Shown here in pieces: positions 17,245 to 25,629 of a DNA stretch of 64,000 nucleotides (position 1 is the first letter of the stretch; the number at the start of each line of letters is the position of its first letter). A model generated the notes under the pieces. It saw only the letters and a program-made list of their open reading frames with translations. It was not told the origin of the DNA and did not search any database. Made by a program: the position numbers and the translations under genes. This DNA is from JACVRW01 sp963765135 (GTDB lineage: Bacteria; Actinomycetota; Thermoleophilia; Solirubrobacterales; Thermoleophilaceae). The stretch covers positions 1-64,000 of the forward strand of contig CAVXUX010000004.1 of the NCBI GenBank assembly GCA_963765135.1. The letters run 5' to 3'.

Positions 17245-18014
17245 GCACGAACGCCAACTCGCGCCGCGCCGTCAACTCGGAGCGGGCCCGCGAGGAGGAT
17301 CGCGAGCTGCTGCGCCGCTACCACGACGATGGCGACACGGGCGCGCGCGAGCAGCTGATCGCCCGCCACCTGCCGCTGGTGCGCTCGCTGGCGCGCCGCT
17401 ACGCCGGCCGCGGCGAGGCGCTCGAGGACATCGAGCAGGTGGGCGCGATCGGCCTGATCAAGGCGATCGACCGCTTCGAGCTGGAGCGCGAGGTCTCGCT
17501 CGCCACCTACGCCACGCCGAACGTCGTCGGCGAGATCAAGCGCCACTTCCGCGACAAGGGCTGGGCGATCCGTGTCCCGCGCGCGCTGCAGGAGCTGAAC
17601 GCGTCGATGTCCGGCGCGATCGAGCGCCTGACCGGCCGGCTCGGGCGCTCGCCGAGCATCGCCGAGATCGCCGAGGAGCTGAAGACCACGCCGGAAGAGG
17701 TGCTCGAGGCGATGGAGGTCGGGTCCGCGTATTCGACCGTGTCGCTGTCGACGGGACCGAGCGGCGAGGACGAGCTCGACCCGCTCGAGACGATCGGCGG
17801 CGAGGACGCCGGCTTCGAGCGGTCGGAGGACCGCGCCGCCCTGCAACCCGCGCTGGAGCGGCTCGCGCCGCGCGAACGGGAGATCCTGCGGATGCGCTTC
17901 GAGGAGGGCCTACCGCAGACGCAGATCGCCCAGCGGGTGGGTCTGTCGCAGATGCACGTCTCGCGTCTGATCCGCAAGTCGCTTGCGGTGATGCGCGAGG
18001 AACTCCTGCGTTAA
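17241..18014 (+). CDS. RNA polymerase sigma factor, SigB/SigF/SigG family
   Basis: 257 residues. Region 2 (HLPLVRSLARRYAGRGEALE, then DIEQVGAIGLIKAIDRFE and ATYATPNVVGEIKRHFRDKG), region 3 (IRVPRALQELNASMSGAIER) and region 4 with helix-turn-helix QTQIAQRVGLSQMHVSRLIR are all clear. It is the alternative, stress-type group 3 sigma of Gram-positive bacteria. GTG 17241 overlaps the anti-sigma gene by 4 bp, a typical partner-switch arrangement; no anti-anti-sigma gene is next to it. Confidence 0.9.
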   Translation: MSTNANSRRAVNSERAREEDRELLRRYHDDGDTGAREQLIARHLPLVRSLARRYAGRGEALEDIEQVGAIGLIKAIDRFELEREVSLATYATPNVVGEIKRHFRDKGWAIRVPRALQELNASMSGAIERLTGRLGRSPSIAEIAEELKTTPEEVLEAMEVGSAYSTVSLSTGPSGEDELDPLETIGGEDAGFERSEDRAALQPALERLAPREREILRMRFEEGLPQTQIAQRVGLSQMHVSRLIRKSLAVMREELLR

Positions 18015-18121
18015 GGGCAGATTTTTGTCTGACTGGGCGTGATGGGTGACCCCCGTCGGACGGGTATCTTCCCGCCGGCGGGCCAGATCGGCCCGTAGAA
18101 ACGAACCTGGAGGGATTCTGA

Positions 18122-19813
18122 ATGGGGAAGCTCGGCAGACGTGCGCTGGTGCTCCTCCTTGCTGCCCTCTCCATGTCCGTCATCGCCGCGTGCGGCGGGG
18201 ACGATGACGATGGAGACGGAACCAGCGGAGGCGGCGGAGGCGAGGCGAAGAACGGTGGATCGATCACGATCTCGGAGACCTCGCAACCAGACTTCATGGA
18301 CCCGGCGCTCACGTACACGGTGAACGGCATCGAGCCGCTCTGGCTCGTCTACACGCCGTTGCTCACCTATCCGCGCACCGGCGACGCCGAGAAGGACTCG
18401 CTCGTGGTGCCCGGCCTGGCCGAGGACATGCCGACCATCTCGGAGGACGGCAAGACCTACGAGCTCACGCTGCGCAAGGGCCTCAAGTACTCGGACGGCT
18501 CGCCCGTCAAGGCCTCTGACTTCGAGCACAGCGTCGCGCGCGTGCTCAACCTCGAGTCGGGTGGCTCGGCGTTCTACCTCGGCATCACCGGCGCTCAGGA
18601 CTACATCGACGCCGGCAAGTGCGACGGCGACATCAAGGGCATCGAGGCCGACGACAAGACCGGCAAGATCACGGTCAACCTCGACGCCCCCGACGGCTCG
18701 TTCACGAACGTGCTGGCGATGTGGTTCGTCGGCCTGGTTCCGGGCGACACGCCCTGCAAGAACCTGACCGAGAACCCGCCCCCGGGCGTGGGTCCGTACA
18801 AGATCACCGAGTCGGTCCCGAACCGTCAGTTCGTGATGGAGAAGAACGCGAACTGGCCGGACCTCGGCGCCGATCTCCCGGCTGGTCACGTCGACAAGAT
18901 CACCGCGAAGATCATCAAGAGCGCGCAGCGTCAGGCGCAGGACGTGATCTCGGGTGAGCTCGACTACATGCAGGACCCGCCGCCGGCTGACATCAAGCCG
19001 GAGGTGAAGGCGAAGTACTCGGACCGGTACAAGGAGATCACGACCGCGTCCACCTACTACATGTTCATGAACAACCGCGTGCCGCCCTTCGACAAGAAGG
19101 AAGTGCGTGATGCCGTGAACATCGGCCTCGACAAGCCCGCGCTGGCACGCCTGTTCGCCGGCGAAGTGGCTCCGGGCTGCTCGTTCCTGCCGCCCGGCCA
19201 GCCGGGCTACGACGAGGCGCTCGACGTCGAGGACTGCCCGTGGGGCAACCCGAATGACCCGCCGGACATCGAGAAGGCGCGTCAGATGATCAAGGACGCC
19301 GGGGTCGCCGGGGCGGACGTAACCGTCTACGGCAACAACGACGATCCGACCGACAAGGTCACGGAGGCTTACGCCGACCAGCTCACGAAGCTGGGCTTCA
19401 AGGCCAAGCCGAAGATCCTTGACGGCGGCGTGTACTTCCAGACGATCGGAAGCGCCAAGGAGGCCCCGCAGACGGGCTTCGCCAACTGGTTCCAGGACTT
19501 CCCGCACCCGAAGAACTTCTTCTTCCTGGTGGATGGGAAGTCGATTCAGCCGACGAACAACCAGAACTTCGGGAACGTGGACGACCCGGAGATCACCAAG
19601 GGGATCGCCGAGCTGAACCAGGAGCCGGAGATGACCGACGAGGTCGCCGCCAAGTGGGGCGATCTCAACAAGAAGCTGGTCGATCGGGCCTGGATCGCGC
19701 CGTACGGCCACCGGAAGCTCGCGACGTTCCTGTCAGAGCGGATGGACTTCGACAACTGCGCGAGGTTCCACCCGGTCTACTTCAACGACTACTCGAGCTT
19801 CTGCCTCAAGTAG
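18122..19813 (+). CDS. Peptide ABC transporter substrate-binding lipoprotein (family 5)
   Basis: 563 residues. A lipoprotein signal (RRALVLLLAALSMSVIAACG, lipobox IAAC) and an acidic linker (GGDDDDGDG) anchor it outside the membrane. The mature part has family 5 marks: DPALTYTVNGIEPLWLVYTP, ISEDGKTYELTLRKGLKYSD, DFEHSVARVLN, and VRDAVNIGLDKPALARLFAG. It captures oligopeptides or similar solutes for the permeases next to it. SD GGAGGG precedes ATG 18122; GGGTAT at 18062-18067 resembles the -10 of SigF-type promoters, which would link it to the sigma gene upstream, but no -35 was found. No frame break. Confidence 0.9.
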   Translation: MGKLGRRALVLLLAALSMSVIAACGGDDDDGDGTSGGGGGEAKNGGSITISETSQPDFMDPALTYTVNGIEPLWLVYTPLLTYPRTGDAEKDSLVVPGLAEDMPTISEDGKTYELTLRKGLKYSDGSPVKASDFEHSVARVLNLESGGSAFYLGITGAQDYIDAGKCDGDIKGIEADDKTGKITVNLDAPDGSFTNVLAMWFVGLVPGDTPCKNLTENPPPGVGPYKITESVPNRQFVMEKNANWPDLGADLPAGHVDKITAKIIKSAQRQAQDVISGELDYMQDPPPADIKPEVKAKYSDRYKEITTASTYYMFMNNRVPPFDKKEVRDAVNIGLDKPALARLFAGEVAPGCSFLPPGQPGYDEALDVEDCPWGNPNDPPDIEKARQMIKDAGVAGADVTVYGNNDDPTDKVTEAYADQLTKLGFKAKPKILDGGVYFQTIGSAKEAPQTGFANWFQDFPHPKNFFFLVDGKSIQPTNNQNFGNVDDPEITKGIAELNQEPEMTDEVAAKWGDLNKKLVDRAWIAPYGHRKLATFLSERMDFDNCARFHPVYFNDYSSFCLK

Positions 19814-19830
19814 GAGCTCATTGCCCCTGT

Positions 19831-19858
19831 CCGGGAGGGCGCTTCGGCGCCCTCCCGG
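19831..19858 (+). terminator. Hairpin between the binding-protein gene and the permeases
   Basis: CCGGGAGGGCGC-TTCG-GCGCCCTCCCGG: a perfect 12-bp stem with a TTCG tetraloop, 18 bases past the stop. There is no T-run. It probably protects or ends most transcripts here so that the binding protein is made in excess over the permeases, as is usual in such operons. Confidence 0.65.
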
Positions 19859-19885
19859 TGGGGTAGTGTGTCGCCAGGAGGGACT

Positions 19886-20938
19886 TTGGCGACTGAGCCA
19901 CTAGCGGATAACACCGCACTTCAGGCTCCCGCGGGCTGGGAGGAGGAGGCCGAGCGAGAGCACGTCCACGGGCTCGGACCGTGGCGGCTGGGGCTGCGAC
20001 GCCTGCGCCGCAACAAGGTCGCGATCGCCTTCGGGCTCCTGTTCGTCCTGCTCGTGCTGTCCTGCCTGGCGGCGCCGCTGTGGGCGAAGCACGTGGCGCA
20101 TACGACGCCGGAGGAGAACCACCTCTCGGACACGATCACGATCGACGGCAAGAAGGTCAACGTCGTCGGTCTCGACGGCGTGCCGATCGGCCCGCAGTAC
20201 CTCAAGGCGGACGGCAAGTTCTTCCTCGGGGCCGACCCCAACGGCCGCGACATCATGGTGCGTCTGCTCTACGGGGGCCGCAACTCGCTGATGATCGGGG
20301 TGGTCGCGGCGCTGATGACCACGATCCTGTCGGTCATCCTCGGCGTGATCGCGGGCTACTTCCGGGGCTGGAGCGACACCGTGATCCGCTCGGTGCTCGA
20401 CATCCTCTGGTCGTTCCCGGTGGTGATCCTGGGCGTGGCGCTCGGTGTGGCGCTCGCGCTGGGCGGGCTCCAACTCGGGCCAATAAAGATCGCGGGCGAC
20501 TCGCTCGCGGTGCCGATCTTCATCATCGGCTTGGTCTACATCCCGTACATGGCGAGACCCGTGCGCGGCCAGGTGCTGTCGCTGCGCGAGAAGGAGTTCG
20601 TCGAAGCCGCCCGCGCGCAGGGCGCGGGGCCGCTGCGGATCATGTTCAGCGAGATCGTGCCGAACCTGGCGTCGACGGTGCTCGTGTTCTTCACCCTGCT
20701 GATCGCGAACGCGGTGCTGCTGGAGGCGGCGCTGTCGTTCCTCGGTGCGGGCGTGCGGCCGCCGAACCCGTCGTGGGGCACGATGATCGACGACGGCGTC
20801 GAGCGCATCGCGACGGCGCCCCACCTGACGATCGTTCCCGGACTGATGCTGGTGCTGACCGTGCTGTCGCTGAACGTGTTCGGCGACGGCGTGCGGGACG
20901 CGCTCGACCCGCGCGCCAAGGTGCGCTTGGAGCACTGA
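19886..20938 (+). CDS. Peptide ABC transporter permease, DppC type
   Basis: About 350 residues. The N-terminal OppC-type segment (RRLRRNKVAIAFGLLFVLLV) and a large outside loop lead to five further helices with the permease EAA loop (EFVEAARAQGAGPLRIMFSE) and ending GDGVRDALDPR, the standard DppC end. TTG 19886 follows AGGAGGG (19876-19882) and is preferred; GTG 19868 in the same frame is the alternative. It is placed before the DppB gene, the reverse of the usual order. Confidence 0.88.
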   Translation: MATEPLADNTALQAPAGWEEEAEREHVHGLGPWRLGLRRLRRNKVAIAFGLLFVLLVLSCLAAPLWAKHVAHTTPEENHLSDTITIDGKKVNVVGLDGVPIGPQYLKADGKFFLGADPNGRDIMVRLLYGGRNSLMIGVVAALMTTILSVILGVIAGYFRGWSDTVIRSVLDILWSFPVVILGVALGVALALGGLQLGPIKIAGDSLAVPIFIIGLVYIPYMARPVRGQVLSLREKEFVEAARAQGAGPLRIMFSEIVPNLASTVLVFFTLLIANAVLLEAALSFLGAGVRPPNPSWGTMIDDGVERIATAPHLTIVPGLMLVLTVLSLNVFGDGVRDALDPRAKVRLEH

Positions 20939-20939
20939 G

Positions 20940-21887
20940 GTGGGGCGCTTCGTAGTCCGCCGGCTGCTCCAGATGATCCTGGTGCTGTTCGCGGTCTCCG
21001 TGCTCACCTTCCTGATCTTCAACGTGATCCCCAACAGCGATCCGGCGGTGCGGATGTCCGGCCGCCAGGCGAGCGAGTCCACGATCCAGGCGATCCGCAA
21101 GGAGTGGGGCTTCAACGACCCCCTGTGGCAGCAGTACCTCACCACGATGAAGAAGGTCGTCACAGGCGACCTGAAGTCTGAGTTCACCCAGCTGCCGGTG
21201 GGGGAGGAGATCAAGAAGGGCCTCCCGCGCACGTTGTCGCTCGCGGTCGGCGCGGCGCTGCTGTGGATGTTCGTGGCGGTGTGCTTCGGGCTCTACAGCG
21301 CGGTCAAGGCGGGCAAGTTCGCCGACCGCTTCTTGACCATCATTGCGCTGGTCGGCATCTCGATGCCGGTGTTCTGGATCGGGGCGCTGATGAACTACTA
21401 CTTGGGCTTCAAGCTGGGGTGGTTCCCCAACGGCGGATACGTGGAGTTCACGGAGGACCCGATCGACTGGTTCTACCACCTGATCCTGCCCTGGACGGCG
21501 CTGGCGATCCTGTTCATCGGCTTCTACTCGCGGGTGCTGCGCTCGAACGTGCTGGACACGATCAACGAGGACTATGTCCGCACCGCCCGCGCCAAGGGGC
21601 TGGGCGAGCGCCAGATCCTGATTCGCCACGTGCTGCGCAACTCGATGATCCCGATCATCACGCTCTGGGGGCTCGACTTCGGGGCCGTGCTGGGCGGCGG
21701 GGCGATTCTCACCGAGACGGTCTTCGACCTGCAGGGCGTTGGTCAGTACGCGGCCGAGGCGATCGGCCAGCTCGACGTTCCGCCCGTGCTGGCGGTGACG
21801 ATGTTCTCCGCGTTCTTCATCGTGCTCCTGAACGCGATCGTGGACATCCTGTACGCGTACCTCGACCCGCGGATCCGTCTCCAGTAG
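20940..21887 (+). CDS. Peptide ABC transporter permease, DppB type
   Basis: 315 residues. It starts MGRFVVRRLLQMILVLFAVS, has the large DppB outside loop, then helices and the EAA loop (YVRTARAKGLGERQILIRHV), and ends YAYLDPRIRLQ, all standard. The GTG start abuts the DppC stop and the TAG stop overlaps the next GTG by one base. With DppC it forms the membrane channel of the importer. Confidence 0.9.
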   Translation: MGRFVVRRLLQMILVLFAVSVLTFLIFNVIPNSDPAVRMSGRQASESTIQAIRKEWGFNDPLWQQYLTTMKKVVTGDLKSEFTQLPVGEEIKKGLPRTLSLAVGAALLWMFVAVCFGLYSAVKAGKFADRFLTIIALVGISMPVFWIGALMNYYLGFKLGWFPNGGYVEFTEDPIDWFYHLILPWTALAILFIGFYSRVLRSNVLDTINEDYVRTARAKGLGERQILIRHVLRNSMIPIITLWGLDFGAVLGGGAILTETVFDLQGVGQYAAEAIGQLDVPPVLAVTMFSAFFIVLLNAIVDILYAYLDPRIRLQ

Positions 21888-22933
21888 TGAGCGACCCGCT
21901 GCTCAAGGTCGAGGACCTGCACGTCTCCTTCGCGACCGAAGAGGGCGTCGTGAAGGCCGTCGACGGCGTCTCGTTCGACCTCGCCGCGGGCGAGGTGCTC
22001 GCGGTGGTGGGAGAGTCCGGCTCGGGCAAGTCCGTGACCGCGATGACGCTGATGGGGCTGACGCGGTCGCCCAACGCCCGCTTCGAGGGCACCGCGACGT
22101 ACAAGGGCACGGAGCTGATCGGCGCCGAGGAGGACGAGCTGCGCCGGGTGCGCGGTGCCGAGATCGCGATGATCTTCCAGGACCCGATGACGTCGCTGAA
22201 CCCGGTGCAGAAGATCGGCTCGCAGATCGTCGAGCAGATCCAGGAGCACGAGGGCCTGCCCGACCAGCAGGCACGCGAGCGCACCGTGGAGCTGCTCGAG
22301 CGGGTGGGCATCCCGCGCGCCCGCGAGCGCGTGGACAACTACCCGCACGAGTTCTCGGGCGGCATGCGCCAGCGGGTGGTGATCGCGCTCGCGCTGTCGT
22401 GCGACCCGTCCGTGCTGATCGCCGACGAGCCGACGACGGCGCTGGACGTGACGATCCAGGCGCAGATCCTCCAGCGCATGCGCGAGCTCCGCGAGGAGAC
22501 CGGCGCGGCGGTGATCCTCGTGACCCACGACCTCGGAGTCGTGGCCGACATCGCCGACCGGATCGCGGTCATGTACGCCGGCCGGATCGTCGAGGAGGGC
22601 ACGCTCGACGAGATCTTCTACGACCCGCAGCACCCGTACACGTGGGGGCTGCTCGGGTCGATCACGCGCGTGGACAAGCCGCGGCCCGAGCGGCTGCCGG
22701 CGATCGCCGGGCTGCCGCCGTCGCTGGCGGACCGGCCCGAGGGCTGCCACTTCCGCCCGCGCTGCCCGCACGAGTTCGCCCAGTGCACCAGCGTGCCGCC
22801 GCTCGAGGCGCACCTGCCAGGCGACGCCGACCACCGCGACCGCTGCTGGCTGAGCGTGGAGGACAAGCGCGTCAAGCGCGAGGTGCTGCCCGGCGAAATC
22901 GGCCTGGCGACAAAGGAGGGCACGCCCGCGTGA
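21887..22933 (+). CDS. Peptide ABC transporter ATPase, DppD type
   Basis: 348 residues. Walker A GESGSGKS, Q-loop IFQDPMTSLNP, signature FSGGMRQRV, Walker B LIADEPTTALD and the H-loop VTHDLGVVAD are all present, plus the C-terminal cysteine-rich oligopeptide module (CHFRPRCPHEFAQC) that binds an Fe-S cluster in related proteins. GTG 21887 overlaps the permease stop. Long minus-strand frames across this gene are shadows. Confidence 0.93.
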   Translation: MSDPLLKVEDLHVSFATEEGVVKAVDGVSFDLAAGEVLAVVGESGSGKSVTAMTLMGLTRSPNARFEGTATYKGTELIGAEEDELRRVRGAEIAMIFQDPMTSLNPVQKIGSQIVEQIQEHEGLPDQQARERTVELLERVGIPRARERVDNYPHEFSGGMRQRVVIALALSCDPSVLIADEPTTALDVTIQAQILQRMRELREETGAAVILVTHDLGVVADIADRIAVMYAGRIVEEGTLDEIFYDPQHPYTWGLLGSITRVDKPRPERLPAIAGLPPSLADRPEGCHFRPRCPHEFAQCTSVPPLEAHLPGDADHRDRCWLSVEDKRVKREVLPGEIGLATKEGTPA

Positions 22934-24021
22934 GCGTCGACGCCGGCGCCAACGGGGCACCGCTCGTCGAGGTCGACCACCTCAAGGTCTTCTTCCCGAT
23001 CAAGCAGGGGATCGTGATCGAGCGCGAGGTCGCCCGGGTGCACGCGGTCAACGACGTGACGATGTCGATCGCCGAGGGGGAGACGCTCGGGCTGGTCGGC
23101 GAGTCGGGCTGCGGCAAGACCACGATGTCGCGCGCCGTGATGCGCCTGATCGACTCCACCGACGGCGCGATCCGCTTCCGCGGCGACGACATCACGAAGG
23201 CCGGGCGCAGGCAGATGGAGCCGCTGCGGCGCCAGATGCAGATGGTCTTCCAGGACCCGTTCGCCTCGCTCAACCCGCGCAAGCGCGTCGGCCAGATCAT
23301 CGGGATGCCGCTGCGGCTGCACGGCTCCGACCGCAAGGACGTCGAGTCGCAGGTGCGCGAGCTGCTCGCCAAGGTCGGGCTCCATCCCGAGCACGTGAAC
23401 CGCTACCCGCACGAGTTCTCGGGCGGTCAGCGGCAGCGCATCGGGGTGGCTCGCGCGCTGGCGCTCGAGCCGCGCTTGATCGTGCTGGACGAGCCGGTGT
23501 CGGCGCTGGACGTGTCGGTGCAGGCGCAGATCATCAACCTGCTCGACGACCTCCAGGACGACTTCAAGCTGACCTACCTGTTCGTGGCGCACGACCTCTC
23601 GGTCGTCCGCCACGTGTCCGACCGGATCGCGGTGATGTACCTCGGCAAGCTGATGGAGGTCTCGCCCGCCGAGGAGCTGTATACGAAGCCGATCCATCCG
23701 TACACGAGCGCGCTGCTGGCCGCGATCCCGATCCCAGATCCGAACGAGAACCGTCGGCGCGAGCGCATCGTCGTGTCGGGCGAGCCGCCCAACCCGATCA
23801 GCCCGCCCTCCGGCTGTGTCTTCCATCCGCGCTGTCCACGCGCCACCCAGGTGTGTCGCGAGGAAGAGCCTCCGCTGATGCGGTACGCGAACGGCCACCT
23901 GGCCGCGTGCCACCACCCGCTGAACGTCTCGGAAGCCGAGATCCGCGGGAGCGAGAAGGACCCGAGCAGCCCGGTCACGGCCGGCGACCGGCTGCCGGAC
24001 GCCACCGCTAGCGCGGCGTAA
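22930..24021 (+). CDS. Peptide ABC transporter ATPase, DppF type
   Basis: 363 residues. Walker A GESGCGKT, Q-loop VFQDPFASLNPRKR, signature FSGGQRQRIG, Walker B LIVLDEPVSALD, H-loop VAHDLSVVRH, and the C-terminal oligopeptide/dipeptide domain with FHPRCPRATQVC. GTG 22930 overlaps the DppD stop by 4 bp. Last gene of the importer operon; a C6/G6 hairpin follows its stop by 38 bases. Confidence 0.93.
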   Translation: MSVDAGANGAPLVEVDHLKVFFPIKQGIVIEREVARVHAVNDVTMSIAEGETLGLVGESGCGKTTMSRAVMRLIDSTDGAIRFRGDDITKAGRRQMEPLRRQMQMVFQDPFASLNPRKRVGQIIGMPLRLHGSDRKDVESQVRELLAKVGLHPEHVNRYPHEFSGGQRQRIGVARALALEPRLIVLDEPVSALDVSVQAQIINLLDDLQDDFKLTYLFVAHDLSVVRHVSDRIAVMYLGKLMEVSPAEELYTKPIHPYTSALLAAIPIPDPNENRRRERIVVSGEPPNPISPPSGCVFHPRCPRATQVCREEEPPLMRYANGHLAACHHPLNVSEAEIRGSEKDPSSPVTAGDRLPDATASAA

Positions 24022-24059
24022 AGCGCGTCGGCGCCGCCGCGCCGAGTCCTCCAAGAAAC

Positions 24060-24075
24060 CCCCCCAATCGGGGGG
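24060..24075 (+). terminator. Hairpin after the peptide transporter operon
   Basis: CCCCCC-AATC-GGGGGG then AACTTT, 38 bases past the DppF stop. The stem is short but all G-C with a 4-base loop. A weak T-run follows. It is well placed to end the operon. Confidence 0.4.
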
Positions 24076-24143
24076 AACTTTGCGCTGCTGCGCGGATAAC
24101 CCGTCTACTTGCGGCGGCTTTGCACAGGTTCGTGCAGAAACGC

Positions 24144-24172
24144 GTGACAAATGCTGAGGTTCGGCCTATAGT
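24144..24172 (+). promoter_or_regulatory. Housekeeping-type promoter for a short transcript
   Basis: GTGACA (24144-24149), 17 bases, then TATAGT (24167-24172): a close match to the sigma-70/HrdB consensus with ideal spacing. The next open frame of normal size is 210 bases away beyond a terminator, so it drives the short RNA that follows. TGCAC-AGGTTC-GTGCA (24121-24136) just upstream could be an operator. Confidence 0.6.
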
Positions 24173-24178
24173 CCTGCG

Positions 24179-24316
24179 CAGTTGCACGAACTTTGTGTTT
24201 GGACCTCGTGCAGAACGTTCAGAGTGGGTACCCCAAATACGTCCGGAGGCTAAGAATATGGCCAGCCGTCACTAAGTTGAATTGAAGAAGGGCCGCGCGA
24301 AAGCGCGGCCCTTTCT
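24179..24316 (+). ncRNA. Candidate small RNA of about 135 nt, possibly with a 5-codon ORF
   Basis: It is bounded by a strong promoter and by a perfect intrinsic hairpin. Near the 5' end TGCACGA (24183-24189) pairs perfectly with TCGTGCA (24206-24212). Near the 3' end CGGAGG is followed at 9 bases by ATG GCC AGC CGT CAC TAA (MASRH), just ahead of the terminator. No match to tmRNA, SRP RNA, RNase P or 6S RNA was found by eye. It could be a regulatory RNA, a leader-peptide transcript, or an attenuated leader for the MFS gene at 24383. Confidence 0.5.
24288..24315 (+). terminator. Intrinsic terminator of the short transcript
   Basis: AAGGGCCGCGC-GAAA-GCGCGGCCCTT is an 11-bp perfect stem with a GAAA tetraloop, running into TTTCTGTTG. 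It is among the clearest terminators in the window. Confidence 0.75.
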
Positions 24317-24382
24317 GTTGGTGCCGCCAATCGCTGGGCACCCGTTGAGCGCTGGCCGCCGCAGCCGGTAGGTTCCCCGATC

Positions 24383-25629
24383 GTGCGGTCAACCCTCCAG
24401 CTGCTGCGACTCGAGCGGCAGGCGCGCGGCTTCTTCGCCGTTCTCGCGCAGTCGTCACTCGGCACGGGCGCCGCGTACGTAGGGCTTCTCCTGATCGCCT
24501 ACGAGCGCTTTCACTCACCGTGGGCGGTGGGGCTGGTGCTGCTGGCGGATCTCTTCCCATCCGCGGTCCTCGGGCCGATCCTCGGCGCGGCCGCGGATCG
24601 GTGGTCGCGCAAGCTCTGTGCCGTCGTCGCAGACGTCATGCGGGCGGTTGCCTTTATCGGGATCGCGCTCGTCGATCCCTTCATCGCGACCTTCGCCCTC
24701 GCCCTCCTGGCCGGGGTCGGCAACGCGCTGTTCAAGCCTGCCGCGCTGGCCGGTCTTCCCAGCCTCGTCGCGCCCGAGCGGGCGGCGGCTGCCACCTCGC
24801 TGTATGGCGCGATCACCGACTTCGGCTTCACCGCCGGCCCGGTCATCACCGCCGCAGGCCTCCTCGTGATCGATCCCGAGGGCGTGATGGCCATCAACGG
24901 CGCGACCTTTGCCGTGTCCGCGGTGGTGCTGGCGCGGATCCCGTGGGGTGGCGAAGGTCGCCGTGGAGGAGGGGGAGACCCGGCAGTCGCTGCTCCATGA
25001 GACACGCCTCGGCCTGCGCGCCGCGGCTGGGATGCGCGGGCATCCGCATCGTGATCGCCGCTTCCGCCGGCGCGATGCTGATCGGAGGCATCTTCAACGT
25101 GGCCGAGCCGCTGTTCGCGACAGAGACCCTGAACAGCAGCAACTCTGGCTTTGCGCTGCTCGTCGGCGCGTTTGGCCTCGGGTTCATCGTCGGGTCGCTC
25201 CGGGGAGCGGAGGGCGGCGGGCCGCCGATCCTGACGGCGCCGCTATCTCCAGGGGGCCTTCGTGATGGGCTTGGGCTGGGTGGCCTCGGGGACGTCGCCG
25301 GGGCTGGGGATCGCCCTGGTCTCGTTTGCTCTGGCGGGCTTCGGTAATGGCTTGCTGCTGGTGCACGAGCGGCTGCTGATTCAGGCGGTCGTCCCCGAGA
25401 ACCTGCAGGGGCGGATCTTCGCCGTCAGCGACACGGTCGTCTCCTGGGCGTTCGCGATCGCGTTCCTGGGCGCCGGCCCGCTGCTTGGAGGCGCTCGGCG
25501 TGAGGGAGACGATCGTAATCGGAGGCGGGGTCGCGCTCCTGTTCGCCGCAGCGGCGACGTTCGGGCTGCGCAACGAGTGGACCGTGTCCCGGCCAGCCCG
25601 GCGGGGCACCGGCACGCGAGCCTACGTAG
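24383..25629 (+). CDS. MFS-type transporter (several frame breaks)
   Basis: About 415 residues read over four or five frame changes (near 24955, 25030, 25215-25250, 25490 and perhaps 25600). Helices are clear (AAYVGLLLIAYERF, AVGLVLLADLFPSAVLGPIL, GIALVSFALAGFGNGLLLV) with the MFS motif A region LGAAADRWSRK and later LQGRIFAVSDTVVSW. The type is like the MFS_3/enterobactin-exporter group, for which substrates are usually unknown. GTG 24383 is the start; it lies 70 bases past the sRNA terminator. The stop is placed at TAG 25627-25629, overlapping the convergent HD gene end by about 8 bases, and is uncertain. Confidence 0.7.

Noticed and set aside
19901..21232. A 443-codon minus-strand open frame over the dpp permeases
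   Set aside because: Composition (long HRDR/VRD runs) is that of a shadow of membrane-protein codons.
24383..25629. MFS gene as a true pseudogene
   Set aside because: Its breaks have the same one-base nature as those in essential genes, so error is as likely as decay.
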